From NCBI GenBank assembly GCA_019217005.1, contig JAHBNG010000022.1:92161-156160 (forward strand): a stretch of DNA of 64,000 bases, written 5' to 3'. The notes under the pieces are model-generated. The model did no database searches, was not told the DNA's origin, and was given only the letters and a program-made list of their open reading frames with translations. The stretch comes from Chloroflexi bacterium TSY. Its GTDB lineage: Bacteria > Chloroflexota > Anaerolineae > Caldilineales > Caldilineaceae. This document shows, piece by piece, positions 37,848 through 47,017 of this stretch (the stretch's first letter is position 1; each line of letters begins with the position of its first letter). Position numbers and translations under genes: made by a program.

Positions 37848-39041
37848 GTGTTTTGTCAGATAAGTTATAATACGGTAAACTCTGCCAGAAAGTGACTAAA
37901 AAAACGAGGAGGCAGAGAGAAATGAATTAAGGCGAATAACGGCAAAAGGAAAAGAGAACGTAAGAAAGATAAGAAGGGCACATATTCTGCTCTTGTCAGA
38001 TGGAGGAAAAACAGACAGAGAAATCATGGAACGAGTGGGAGTGACGCGAGCAACGGTGGTGCGAATCCGCAAAAGATATGTGACGGAAGGGCTAACCAAA
38101 GCCCTAGAAGAGAGGCCAAGAAGCGGACGACCAGTCGAGATTAGTAACGAAGCCAGAGCCAAAATCACGGCACTAGCGTGTACGAAAGGACCAGATGGGC
38201 GAAGCCGATGGACTTTAAGGCTGCTAGCAACCACAGCGGTTGAGTTAAAGTTTGTGGAAGACATTTCGCATGAAACCGTGAGTGAAATTCTGAAAAAAAA
38301 CGAACTGAAACCCCATTTGAAGGTGCAGTGGTGTATCGGAAAGTTAACACCTACATACTTGTGGCACATGGAACAAATCTTGGACCTCTATGCACAGCCC
38401 TATGACCCCAAGAATCCTCTCTGGTGGGTGTTACGATGAAAAAACCTTGTCAGCTCTTGGGCGATACAATCGTGCCGATTGAGATGAAACCAGGCAAGAA
38501 ATGGCGCTATGATCATCACTATGAACGCAAGGGCATCTGTTACATCTTGATTGCTTACCAGCCACACACTGGACAGCGGGTTGTTCAGATTACCGAACGG
38601 CGCAGAGGCCAAGAGTATGCTCGCTTCATGCATGATCTCAAAACGAAACACAATCCTGATGCCGATTCATTACAGATTGTTCAGGATAATCTCAACATTC
38701 ATTCACCCAGTTCCTTCTACACCATCTTTTCGCCTGAGGAAGCTTTCGCTCTGGCTCAGCACTTTCAGATGGTTTATACCCCCCGTCAACGGGAGTTGGC
38801 TTAATATGGTTGAAATTGAACTCTCGGTTATCACTCGCCAAGTTCTTGATCGCCGCATTGATTCCAAAGAGCTTCTTGAGACTGTTGTCCTTGCTCTTGT
38901 CAACGAGCGCAATGAACAATCCGCTACCATTCAATGGCAATTTACCCCCGCTCTCGCTCGCCAGAAGTTCCAGCGTTTCTATCCTGTTTTGGATACCGAT
39001 TCTGATGACCAACCTGTATCATAACTTATCTGACAAAACAC
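37848..39041 (+). mobile_element. IS630-family element, copy 2 (1,194 bp)
   Basis: Ends GTGTTTTGTCAGATAAGTTA at 37848 and TAACTTATCTGACAAAACAC ending at 39041 are perfect 20-bp inverted repeats, flanked by TA on both sides. It gives the full-length form of the element truncated at 2235-3303. Confidence 0.92.
37922..39024 (+). pseudogene. IS630 transposase, copy 2, multiply broken
   Basis: Compared with copy 1 it lost 43 bp between AGAAATGAA direct repeats after the start codon. It then reads ENVRKIRRAHILLLSDGGKT through the HTH region and, with an A8 run, past the break of copy 1 to KPHLKVQWCIGKLTPTYLWH. A stop follows at 38437 where the extra G before CYDEKP shifts the frame (also in copy 1). 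The DDE half from 38424 has the Asp of DEKPCQLLGD-type sequence and ends early at a C6 run (TPRQRELA), with the true C-terminus NGSWLNMVEIELSVITRQVL in another frame to 39024. Inactive. Confidence 0.85.
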
Positions 39042-39046
39042 TAGTG

Positions 39047-39123
39047 CTTATCCGAAAAGTTCTGTGACGATACATTCTCGCTCGAGAAGCTGGTCGGACT
39101 CACAACCACTTTTCGGATAGGTT
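39047..39123. repeat. Family A hairpin repeat, copy A3
   Basis: CTTATCCGAAAAGTTCTGTG to ACTTTTCGGATAGG with core CTCGAGAAGC. It starts 5 bp after the IS630 end and lies upstream of the band-7 gene. Confidence 0.9.
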
Positions 39124-39634
39124 CATAGCCTCCAATAATCAAAACAAAAGAGGAGAAAATCTTATGCCAAGTGGTCTAGTTATTGCCGCTGTAATTGCAT
39201 TTTTAGTATTTTCGTTTTTACGATCTTCGATCAAGATTGTGCCAGAATATGAACGAGGCGTGATCTTTCGGCTTGGACGCATCATTGGCGCCAAGGGACC
39301 AGGTCTCTTTTTCTTGATTCCCATTGTCGACCGTATGGTGAAGGTAGATCAGCGCGTCGTTACGCTCGATGTACCAACCCAAGAAGCGATTACCAAGGAT
39401 AACGTCACGGTTAAAGTCAACGCCGTCTGCTATTTCCGTGTGCTGAACCCGGTAGATGCGGTGGTCAATGTCTCAAATTATTTGATTGCTACCCAGCAGA
39501 TTGCTCAAACGACTCTGCGTTCAGTTCTGGGACAGAGCGAACTGGACGAATTGCTGGCAGAACGTGATGAGATCAATGCTCAGCTTCAGAATATCATTGA
39601 TGAGCAGACCGAGCCGTGGGGCATTAAAGTCAGT

Positions 39635-41071
39635 GGCTGATCAGGATCTCATGTGGTTGACAGGGAAAAACGTTCTTTGCCATGGAGATCGAGCCAAATA
39701 CGTTGAAAAAGAGAAGAGACATTGCGAATGCCATAGCATCGACGAGTGATGACCTTAATCTTGTTATTGAGACCTTCAACAAAACCACTGTTGATGCGTT
39801 GGTCAAAATAGTTGACAATGGATTGCCAGTGGTTGCGCAGGGTTTTGATAAAGCCATCAAAGTTATCAAGGGAGGAACGTTCAACTTTGCGAATCCAAGC
39901 CTCAAGGCGATGTTCAGCTTGGGCAACAGAGAGTTCCTGGTTGAAGATGGCGGTCAATTCTTCTCGAAAGGTATAGGCCTGATGAAGGGCTGGTGAATGA
40001 GCAAACAAACGTCTAAGCTCCTGCCGCTCTTCAGGATTGAGAGCCGAGTGATTTTTGCGTAAGATCCAGAGCATTCCTTTGCAATCTTGGTCATAAGTTT
40101 CAGGAGGCAGTTCTTTTTCAAGCGTCTGAGTTCCTTTTTCGGAGGTCGTCAAAGTCATCTCGATAGTTCTGAGCAACATGAAATCGGTCAACAACAGGAG
40201 ATGCATTCACATCATCATTCTCATTGATAAATTCATCAATCGCATTGATATAGCCCTCCCACATGTCGGTGGTGCAATAGTTGATGGTGGGGCGTAGTCT
40301 CTCAGGAATCTCTTCTAGGAATGCCTTAACCGTCTTTTTTTTCGATCAGGGAGAACTCCAAGAATCCGTACCTTGCCCTTGGGTTGACGAGCTGTAATGA
40401 TCGCACTAAATTTCTTGCGCCCCTTACTTCTGGAGATTTCGTCAATCCCCAACGTACCGATTTCGTCGATTTCATCCCAGTTGATTTTGGGCTCTATCAG
40501 ACGGTTCAATGCGCCTACGACTGCATCGTACCCAACTTCTTCTTTGAGGCTTACATCTTCGATTGTACTGTTGATTAGTTGCATGACCAGGTATTCATCA
40601 TACGCTTGTGTATGAGGACTTCTTTGTTCATACCAACTCACAATTTGAGTCGTTGTTGGGTCACAATGACACGACAAACATTGACCCGTTTGGGCCGTAT
40701 CAAGATGTAGGTCTCAAGCCCAAAACTGGGAGATGGCGCAAGCTAATTTCTTGACCATGGCCAAATGTACACGCAATCTCAACTCCGCATACACCACATG
40801 CTGTTTTTTGGGTGCTTTCTACCCGAATCAATAAATGATTTTCAGACGTGATTTCGCTGCTTAACACTTCCACTTCTGGGATATCTAGCGGTACCGTTAT
40901 TGATGAAGTCATTCTCGATGTCACCTTTTTCAATCGCTTCGTTTCGGATAACATCTTATTTTATATCATTTTATTTTCGACCGGTACCTCATGATCCGAC
41001 TGACACAAGATATTTAGCTCGCACTATCCATTCATGGCCGGCTTGTCAACCACATGAGATCCAATTGATCC
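39635..41071 (-). mobile_element. ISL3-family element (1,437 bp)
   Basis: Ends share GGATCTCATGTGGTTGACA about 9 nt from each tip (GGCTGATCA and GGATCAATT precede it). The 8-bp duplication AAGTCAGT is at 39627-39634 and 41072-41079, typical for ISL3. It interrupts the band-7 gene. Confidence 0.9.
39649..40954 (-). pseudogene. ISL3 transposase, frame-broken
   Basis: The N-terminus (40954-40700) holds the zinc-binding KTACGVCGVEIACTFGHGQE. The middle frame (40677-40315) has DEIGTLGIDEISRSKGRKKF with a catalytic Asp and VRILGVLPDRKK. At A8 near 40340 the frame ends; slipping -1 there, on A-AAA-AAA, gives KKKTVKAFLEEIPERLRPTI, so it could be programmed. Two further short A5 runs near 40120-40140 break the frame again. 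The C-terminal part (40206-39649) shows NSGFVEGLNNKIKVITRRCY with the catalytic Glu. Three breaks in A-runs mean inactive as written. Confidence 0.82.
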
Positions 41072-41472
41072 AAGTCAGTGTTGTAGAAGTCAAAGATGTG
41101 GAATTGCCGCAGACCATGCAGCGGGCCATGGCTCGCCAAGCAGAAGCCGAGCGCGACAAGCGTGCCAAGGTGATCCACGCAGAGGGTGATAGACAAGCAT
41201 CAGAGTTACTAGCCGATGCGGCACGCGCCATGTCTACGGAACCGGGGGCACTCCAATTGCGCTTTCTGCAAACCTTGAGCGAGATTGGCGTCGAGCATAA
41301 CAGCACGATCATCTTCCCCTTGCCAATCGAGCTTTTCAGTGGCATGGTTGATGCCCATTATAAACCCAGTGGTAATGGCGGTTCTGGCAGCAGCATCAGC
41401 ACCAATGGCACGGGTGCGACAGACACTTCATCTAGTCCATCTTCCGATACAAATTCCTCTGAAGAATAGCTT

Positions 41473-41856
41473 ATGAGTTTAGAGACAAGGCCGGCGGATA
41501 TTACAATTGCACGTGAGAAGGGCGAAATGATTATCAAGTGGAGTGATGGCATTGAAGGTGTCTATCCGCTCCGTTGGTTACGCGCCAACTGCCCCTGTGC
41601 CACCTGTCGAGAGGCGCGTCGCCAAGCTGCTGCCGCGACCGATATGCTTATGCTCAACAGCAATTTACCTGCAGAACCAAGCACCGAGATTTCTGGAGCA
41701 GAGCTGGTCGGCAACTATGCAATCCGTCTGGAATGGAATGATGGCCATGGTTCTGGGATCTATGGCTTTGCCCTCCTGCGTGCCAGTATGGAGTTAGAGA
41801 AAATGAATCCCAACGGCTCCCCGATTTTGAACTTTGCTTATCCCCCAGAAGAGTAA
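41473..41856 (+). CDS. DUF971 protein (GBBH-like N-terminal domain)
   Basis: 127 residues. PLRWLRANCPCATCREARRQ contains the conserved Cys cluster and VGNYAIRLEWNDGHGSGIYG the family's second signature. DUF971 occurs alone or at the N-terminus of gamma-butyrobetaine hydroxylase-like proteins and beside iron-sulfur genes; its role is unresolved, and the Cys cluster suggests metal binding. It begins 3 bp after the stop of the band-7 gene and was likely co-transcribed with it. Hairpins follow at 41858-41957. Confidence 0.85.
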   Translation: MSLETRPADITIAREKGEMIIKWSDGIEGVYPLRWLRANCPCATCREARRQAAAATDMLMLNSNLPAEPSTEISGAELVGNYAIRLEWNDGHGSGIYGFALLRASMELEKMNPNGSPILNFAYPPEE

Positions 41857-41857
41857 G

Positions 41858-41957
41858 GCTTTTCCAACAATTAAAATCCCTAATTTGATCTGGAAAAGCT
41901 CAAGCCATTCCAGAGAAATCGACTTGGCACATTCGGGATTTATTTCTCTGGAATGGC
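41858..41957. repeat. Paired hairpins downstream of DUF971
   Basis: GCTTTTCCA (41858-41866) pairs with TGGAAAAGC (41891-41899), and GCCATTCCAGAGAAAT (41904-41919) with ATTTCTCTGGAATGGC (41942-41957). Position after the stop suggests transcription termination or mRNA protection; no clear T-run follows. Confidence 0.6.
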
Positions 41958-41980
41958 CTAAGAACCCAACGAATTGGACA

Positions 41981-42139
41981 GTGTGTCCCAAAGTGTGTAG
42001 ATGGAGATCGCTTAGTGCTTATCCAAAAAGTTCTGTGACGGAGCATTCTTACTCGAGAAGCTAGCAGGACTCACAACCACTTTTCGGATAGGTTCTTAGT
42101 CAGAGAGCCTACTCCATTTACACACTTTGTGGGACACAC
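41981..42139. repeat. Family B repeat, copy B3, interrupted by family A
   Basis: GTGTGTCCCAAAGTGTGTAG at the left and CACACTTTGTGGGACACAC at the right are the two arms of a B repeat. The middle holds family A copy A4 with CTTAG on both sides. Removing A4 restores the normal 75-80 bp length. Confidence 0.88.
42018..42095. repeat. Family A repeat, copy A4, inserted in B3
   Basis: CTTATCCAAAAAGTTCTGTG to ACTTTTCGGATAGG. The B sequence CTTAG is found on both flanks (42011-42015 and 42095-42099), as expected of a target duplication, so family A behaves as a mobile element. Confidence 0.85.
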
Positions 42140-42172
42140 CCACGAATATTGTCAATGTTAAGGACCATTCAC

Positions 42173-43048
42173 ATGAACCCAATTGCCACCTTCTCCATTG
42201 TTGCATATGACCCTAAACGAAAAGAGTGGGGCATTGGTGTCCAATCCAAATTCCTCGCCGTAGGTGCCCTGGTGCCCTGGGCCCAAGCCGATGTGGGGGC
42301 AATTGCAACCCAAGCTTACGCCAACCTACGCTATGGTCCCGATGGCCTGGTGCTCATGGGTTCGGGCAAGTCGGCCCAGGAAACGCTTGATGCTTTGATC
42401 GCCAATGATGCACAGCACGAGCAGCGCCAAGTGGGCATTGTCGATCACCATGGTCGGGCCGCTGCGCATACAGGCTCGGGCTGCCATGCTTGGGCAGGTC
42501 ACATTGTGGGTGACGGATTTTGTTGTCAGGGTAATATCCTCGTTCCAGGCACAGTCGAGGCGATGGCGACACGATTTGAAGAGGTGCGGCAAGGTGCGGG
42601 AGAACTCGCTGATTGGTTGGTGGAGGCATTGGTGGCGGGTCAAGAGGCTGGCGGAGATAGTCGTGGACGTCAGTCAGCGGCTCTACTCGTTGTGCGCAAA
42701 AATGGTGGATATGGTGGCAATACTGACCGCTACTTGGATCTTCGCGTCGATGATGATCCCACCCCCATTCAACGATTGCGTCAGTTGGTTCAGACGCACC
42801 ACCTTTATTTTGGCGAAACAAAAGCCAGCGACCTACTGCCACTTGCCGATGTGGCAGCAGAATTGCAGGCAATCTTGCAAAAAACAGGGCATTATCGTGG
42901 TGAACGCAGCGGGACTGTGAATGACGACATGCTACAGGGGCTTCAAGCATTAGTCGGTCGAGAGAATCTAGAAGAGCGTTGGACGGGGAATGCGGAAATG
43001 ATTGATCGGTTGGTTGTTGAATATTTACGGAAAAATTTTGGAGATTAG
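42173..43048 (+). CDS. DUF1028 family protein (Ntn-hydrolase-like)
   Basis: 291 residues from MNPIATFSIVAYDPKRKEWG; AAGGA lies 8 nt upstream, so this start is preferred over one at 42149. The N-terminal Ntn-like region has GIGVQSKFLAVGALVPWAQA and VGAIATQAYANLRYGPDGL, the middle CCQGNILVPGTVEAM, and SRGRQSAALLVVRKNGGYGG, all conserved in DUF1028. A C-terminal extension (about 210-291) contains a helical region seen in longer members. Enzymatic activity is not established for the family. It ends in the bidirectional terminator at 43088. Confidence 0.85.
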   Translation: MNPIATFSIVAYDPKRKEWGIGVQSKFLAVGALVPWAQADVGAIATQAYANLRYGPDGLVLMGSGKSAQETLDALIANDAQHEQRQVGIVDHHGRAAAHTGSGCHAWAGHIVGDGFCCQGNILVPGTVEAMATRFEEVRQGAGELADWLVEALVAGQEAGGDSRGRQSAALLVVRKNGGYGGNTDRYLDLRVDDDPTPIQRLRQLVQTHHLYFGETKASDLLPLADVAAELQAILQKTGHYRGERSGTVNDDMLQGLQALVGRENLEERWTGNAEMIDRLVVEYLRKNFGD

Positions 43049-43087
43049 GTCGATCCAAAAAAATCCGATGATGCCAGTAAATACAAC

Positions 43088-43129
43088 ATACCGGGTTTTT
43101 TCGGCACATATGCCGAAAAAACCCGGTAT
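43088..43129. terminator. Bidirectional intrinsic terminator
   Basis: A perfect 19-bp stem, ATACCGGGTTTTTTCGGCA, with a CATA loop and its complement. Runs of T6 and A6 in the arms provide a U-tract in either direction. It lies between the convergent DUF1028 and VOC genes. Confidence 0.8.
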
Positions 43130-43138
43130 TCTCTTTAA

Positions 43139-43507
43139 TTAACCCATCGAATGCAAGCCAACTTTGTTTCCTTCTGTATCCACAAACATTCCGATAAAGC
43201 CATTTTCCCCAATGCTGGTTTTGGGCATAGAAACTTGACCCCCAGCACCTTCAACGCGATCCAACACGATACTCAAGTCATCGCCGCCATTTAGGTAGAC
43301 AAGGGTTCCCTCACTGCTGCTGGGTTTGTTGACATCCCCCTGCACAATGGCACCACCTGTCCCCCCTTCTGCCGGAAACATCTTCATTGCCATGCCCGGA
43401 GCCGCGTCAAAATTGACTAGCTTCGTGTCTAGAATTGTATCATAAAACTTGCCTGCCCGGTTGATATCGGACACCGGAATCTCAAACCAGTTCACTGCAC
43501 TTGCCAT
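43139..43507 (-). CDS. VOC-family glyoxalase-like protein
   Basis: 122 residues, the usual single-module length. MASAVNWFEIPVSDINRAGK then FYDTILDTKL is the typical first beta-alpha-beta unit, and FIGMFVDTEGNKVGLHSM the last. It lacks the His at the first metal position seen in true glyoxalase I (Phe-Glu here), so a binding or resistance role is as likely as catalysis. AGGAGAATTT precedes the start. It lies downstream of the YCII gene in the same direction, as DGPF/VOC genes often do near ECF42 sigma genes. Confidence 0.85.
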   Translation of the reverse strand: MASAVNWFEIPVSDINRAGKFYDTILDTKLVNFDAAPGMAMKMFPAEGGTGGAIVQGDVNKPSSSEGTLVYLNGGDDLSIVLDRVEGAGGQVSMPKTSIGENGFIGMFVDTEGNKVGLHSMG

Positions 43508-43671
43508 GTCAAATTCTCCTTTATATAAAATATTAGGTATATACTCATCCAGAAAATTGTCATCTCATCCTGGCTTTGAGAGACGTGGCACTAAATTTTT
43601 TCTGGGAACTACTATATGTATCGGCACAATTGCCGAGTACAAACAAATTCGGTTCGTCTGCCATCAAGGCA

Positions 43672-43746
43672 GTGTGTCCCAAAGTGTGTAAATGAAGACC
43701 GTTAGACAGAAAGCCTACTCCATTTACAGACTTTGTGGTACACACT
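43672..43746. repeat. Family B hairpin repeat, copy B4
   Basis: GTGTGTCCCAAAGTGTGTAA to ACTTTGTGGTACACAC; inner arms AAATGAAG and CTCCATTT. It lies between the VOC and YCII genes. Confidence 0.85.
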
Positions 43747-43875
43747 CGTCGACAATATGTGGCGCGTCGAATTCTGACCACACACAGCGGCCTTTTGCAT
43801 ATGTTTAGAAGATGGGCTTCGCGTCAGAATCGCAATCAATTGCCCGAAGTTTAAGCAATGTCTCTAAGAGGACTG

Positions 43876-44235
43876 TCAAACATCAACATCTTCGAATACC
43901 ATAAGTGGTCTCACTTCCACCGAGCCACTCATTGGAATTCTTGCGGCCCAAGAGAGTGCATCGTCCAAATCAGTGCAATCGACCAGATAGTACCCTCCCA
44001 GTCGTTCCTTGGTTTCCGCAAACGGTCCATCGGTAAATAATGCCTTACCATCCGCTTGGATGCGCACCGTGGTGGCAGTCGATGTTGGTTCCAGAGCGGC
44101 CCCACCGACGAAAACTCCATTTTCCTTCATATCGGCGGTGAGATCCATATGCTGCTGGTATTGGTTTTGCGTTTGTTCTTCTGTATATGCAGCCAAGACG
44201 TCCTCATCATCATATATCAAGAGCAGGTATTGCAT
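43876..44235 (-). CDS. YCII/DGPF-domain protein, partner of the ECF sigma factor
   Basis: 119 residues from MQYLLLIYDDEDVLAAYTEE, chosen because it is the family start. The DGPF signature is ALFTDGPFAETKERLGGYYL, followed by IPMSGSVEVRPLMVFEDV. DGPF proteins are encoded next to ECF42 sigma factors and are commonly their regulon; here the gene is 130 bp downstream of the broken sigma gene. Function of DGPF proteins is not firmly known. The gene itself is intact, so its regulation may have been lost with the sigma factor. Confidence 0.85.
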   Translation of the reverse strand: MQYLLLIYDDEDVLAAYTEEQTQNQYQQHMDLTADMKENGVFVGGAALEPTSTATTVRIQADGKALFTDGPFAETKERLGGYYLVDCTDLDDALSWAARIPMSGSVEVRPLMVFEDVDV

Positions 44236-45068
44236 TGTTGATCTCCACAAATAGGGGTCTCCCCCATTATGTATCAATTCGTTTTCTCTGATTTCATATA
44301 GCATTTGGCGACACGCCTTCTACTATCATAACGAATAAAGATTCCTCAAATGGACACCCAAATTTTATTCATTTAACATGGAGAGGATCTCTTGCTGTTT
44401 ACGCTTCAAAAACAGTCGTTCAACTTCATTTTGTGCGAGTCCAACGGCTTTGGCATACGCTGTCTGGGCATTGGTTAATTGTCCGACCCGACGGTAGAGT
44501 GCAGCGCAGGCTGCGTGGAATGAGACATATTTTTCCAATTGCTTCGCCAATTCTGGTTCCGTTAGCAACGCCAGACCCTGCTCGATCCCCTGAGCTTCGG
44601 CAATGGCCACAGCGCGATTGGATAAGACGACGGGCGAAGGCATCATGCGGGCTAGCCTACTGTAGAGAGCGGCAATCTGGGGCCAATCAGTCTCATCAGG
44701 ATGTTTGGCCTGAGCATGAAGAGCGCTGATAGCAGCCTGAATTTGGTAAGGACCGGTGGAGCGCAAATGTATGGCTTTGTTCAAAATTGCCAGACCATCT
44801 TCGATCTGTGCATCATCCCAAAGTGAGCGATCCTGTTCATCCAACGCGACAAGTTCACCGATTTTGTTCAGACGGGCAGCACGTCGTGAATCGTGTAAAA
44901 GCATGAGCGCCAACAAGCCCAGAGCTTCGGCGGATTCCGACAAGTTCTGTTCCTGGGCCAGTAAATTCGTCAATACCCGGTTGAGCCGAATGGCCTCACG
45001 ACACAATTCATGCCGGATCAGTGTATCACCCTGTGACGCGGCGTAGCCTTCATTAAATATCAGGTAAA

Positions 45069-46573
45069 CTTTACTTTCTGGTAAAGGCTTGAGTGACAAA
45101 GGGCAAACCGAAAGGGGCGGAAAAAAGAATCCACCCTGAAAAAACGGGATAAAATGTAAAAATAGTGCTCGGCTAGTTTAAGCAGCGGCATTGAGGCGGC
45201 GATGAGCGAGAACGCCTTTAGGGAAATGGTGTGAAACCGAGGCCTTTTTCCGAAAGTCAGGGTCGAGTTGGTCAGGAGTTGGAAAAAGAGCACTCGAGAG
45301 AACACGGCGCAGCCTGCCGGGAGTGGATTGAGGCTCTCGATCCCAGTAGCCAGTCGGTATGGGAGGAAGAGAAGCGGCTAAATGGGAAAGAAGATTGCCA
45401 GCAAGCAGCCCCAGTTCAGGTAAGCGGAAACAAGCCTCATCGGCATGAACAAATTGACGATGTAAGCCAATCATCTGCTTGGAAGCCAAGGGGGGAGGTT
45501 CAACAGGCCAGCGTTCCAGGTAGACAAGATAAATGGTTTCAGGCTGCAAAGTCATAACGGTCGCCAAAACCAAAGGTGTGTTGTAGGCCGGATCCTGAAT
45601 GACGTAAATCGAGTAGGTACGGTTGGCTGTATCCACCTTGGTTGTTCTGGGGACGAGATTGTGCCATGCTTGATAGCAAATCAGGCGACCACTATAGAGA
45701 AAGCGACCAGACGAGTCCGGAGTTGTAGCCTCGAGTCGCTTTCCCTTATAGCTGCGAGAGAGCGGACGCACAATATCACCATATTCAGGTGGTCTGCCTT
45801 TTTCTTTGCGTTTGGGGAACTCATTGCGGCGCACTGTGCAGTTAATGGCTTCCCGCAGGACAAATCGGTCTATGCCGCTTTCTAGCATTTCTCTGATTGT
45901 AAACCCGGCATCGACCACCGCCACTTCGTCTGACTCCAGTGATTTCTTCGTCTCTTTCAGCAGCTTTTTCCGAAACTCACTTTCCTTTGTTCCAACCGTG
46001 CATCTCATGATTGCCTTGAGCAGTGGCACTCGCTTCCCGCCTATCTCCCCCCGAGCTTATCATCACTCCAAAGATGAGCGCGGGCAATGCCCGACGAGCC
46101 GTTGAGTTATAGAGTCGGTTCACTTTCCCTTGCAGCTTCGGTCGCCAGAACCCTGTGATATCTATGCTTTTCACTCGGTACCCTTCTAACTTTTTTGCCT
46201 CCCATTCCCCTTTCCACTCCACTTCTTCTTGCCACGACCCCAGCAGACTTGTGATATCCCATGATCCATATCGAAAGCTCCACCAGCTTCGCTGGAGCTC
46301 CTCATCTTCAAACCCGCTTTCTTTCAATGCGCTATGGATTGCTCCTCGACTTTTCAGAAACGACCCATTCAGCATTGCCCACATCAGACGCATTACATTT
46401 ACGTTTGTTCCCATCGGCGTTACTTGCAATACATTCATCAGTACTGCTATAGTTATTTCTGGCGCGGTTAGCATTCCTTCCTCCTTTTTGGGTTCTCTAC
46501 CTTTAGGATGAACTGCTAACCGCTTTTTGTCACATTTCTCACCTCATCTCTTTTCTTTTACCAGAAAGTAAAG
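45069..46573 (-). mobile_element. IS with CTTTACTTTCTGGTAAA ends, copy 2
   Basis: Same termini as 20437-21932 in the opposite direction, with the 6-bp duplication GGTAAA at 45063-45068 and 46574-46579. It interrupts the conserved LYLIFNEGY codons of the sigma gene. Confidence 0.92.
45178..46474 (-). pseudogene. DDE transposase, copy 2, one main frame break
   Basis: The first frame (46474-45977) runs from MLTAPEITIAVLMNVLQVTP to SIDITGFWRPKLQGKVNRLY and leaves frame near 46055 at a G6 run (ISSGGDRREASA, where copy 1 suggests GDDKLGEIGGKR). The second frame (46029-45178) continues with VPLLKAIMRCTVGTKESEFR, VAVVDAGFTIREML and VYLERWPVEPPPLASKQMIG to the C-terminus KGVLAHRRLNAAA. This copy is less damaged than copy 1 and gives the best picture of the protein (about 420 residues). 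Confidence 0.78.
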
Positions 46574-46905
46574 GGTAAAGTACATGCAAGATAGCCTGGA
46601 GGCGTTCATTCAAAAGATGAAGCGGAGGGACACGGTATGGAATATTGGCAGCTTTGATTTTGCCTTTGGCACGAACTAAGCGCTTGGCCATGGTAGCTGT
46701 GGGCACCAAAAATGCATGGGCAATTTCTTCGGTGGACAAGCCTCCCAGTGTCCGTAGGGTCAGGGCGATCTGGGCATCGATCGAGAGGGAAGGATGGCAG
46801 TAGGTAAAGATCAGTTTGAGACGTTCATCTGGAATCTCGTCCACCGAGAGCTCATCTTGCCCTTGCTGCTCCATTTCCAGCAGCGATGTGAGAATGGTTT
46901 TTTTT

Positions 46906-47009
46906 CAGTAGCAGCAAAAGTCGGGTACAAATTTTTCATGCAAACAGAGGGCTGCTCTAGGATTTCACCCCTTATGGTCATTTTTTGTACCCGACTTTTG
47001 CCGTAGCTG
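46906..47009. mobile_element. 104-bp MITE M1 with MULE-like IS ends
   Basis: CAGTAGCAGCAAAAGTCGGG at 46906 and CCCGACTTTTGCCGTAGCTG ending 47009 are the same termini as the neighbouring IS. It has no coding capacity. T8 tracts bound it (46898-46905 and 47010-47017). Its internal part is the reverse complement of MITE M2. Confidence 0.92.
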
Positions 47010-47017
47010 TTTTTTTT

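Larger units (their letters stand above)
39164..41469 (+). pseudogene. SPFH/band-7 (slipin-like) membrane protein, split by ISL3
   Basis: Joining 39164-39634 to 41080-41469 gives one frame of 286 residues. It has an N-terminal membrane segment ([15 protein letters not shown]), the SPFH domain ([20 protein letters not shown] then [15 protein letters not shown]) and the classical continuation [13 protein letters not shown] with [20 protein letters not shown] across the junction. A coiled coil ([20 protein letters not shown]) and a Ser/Gly-rich tail complete it. Slipins organise membrane microdomains, often with an NfeD protease, not seen here. AGGAGAAAAT lies before the ATG. The insertion leaves a 158-residue N-terminal fragment. 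DUF971 begins 3 bp after its stop. Confidence 0.88.
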
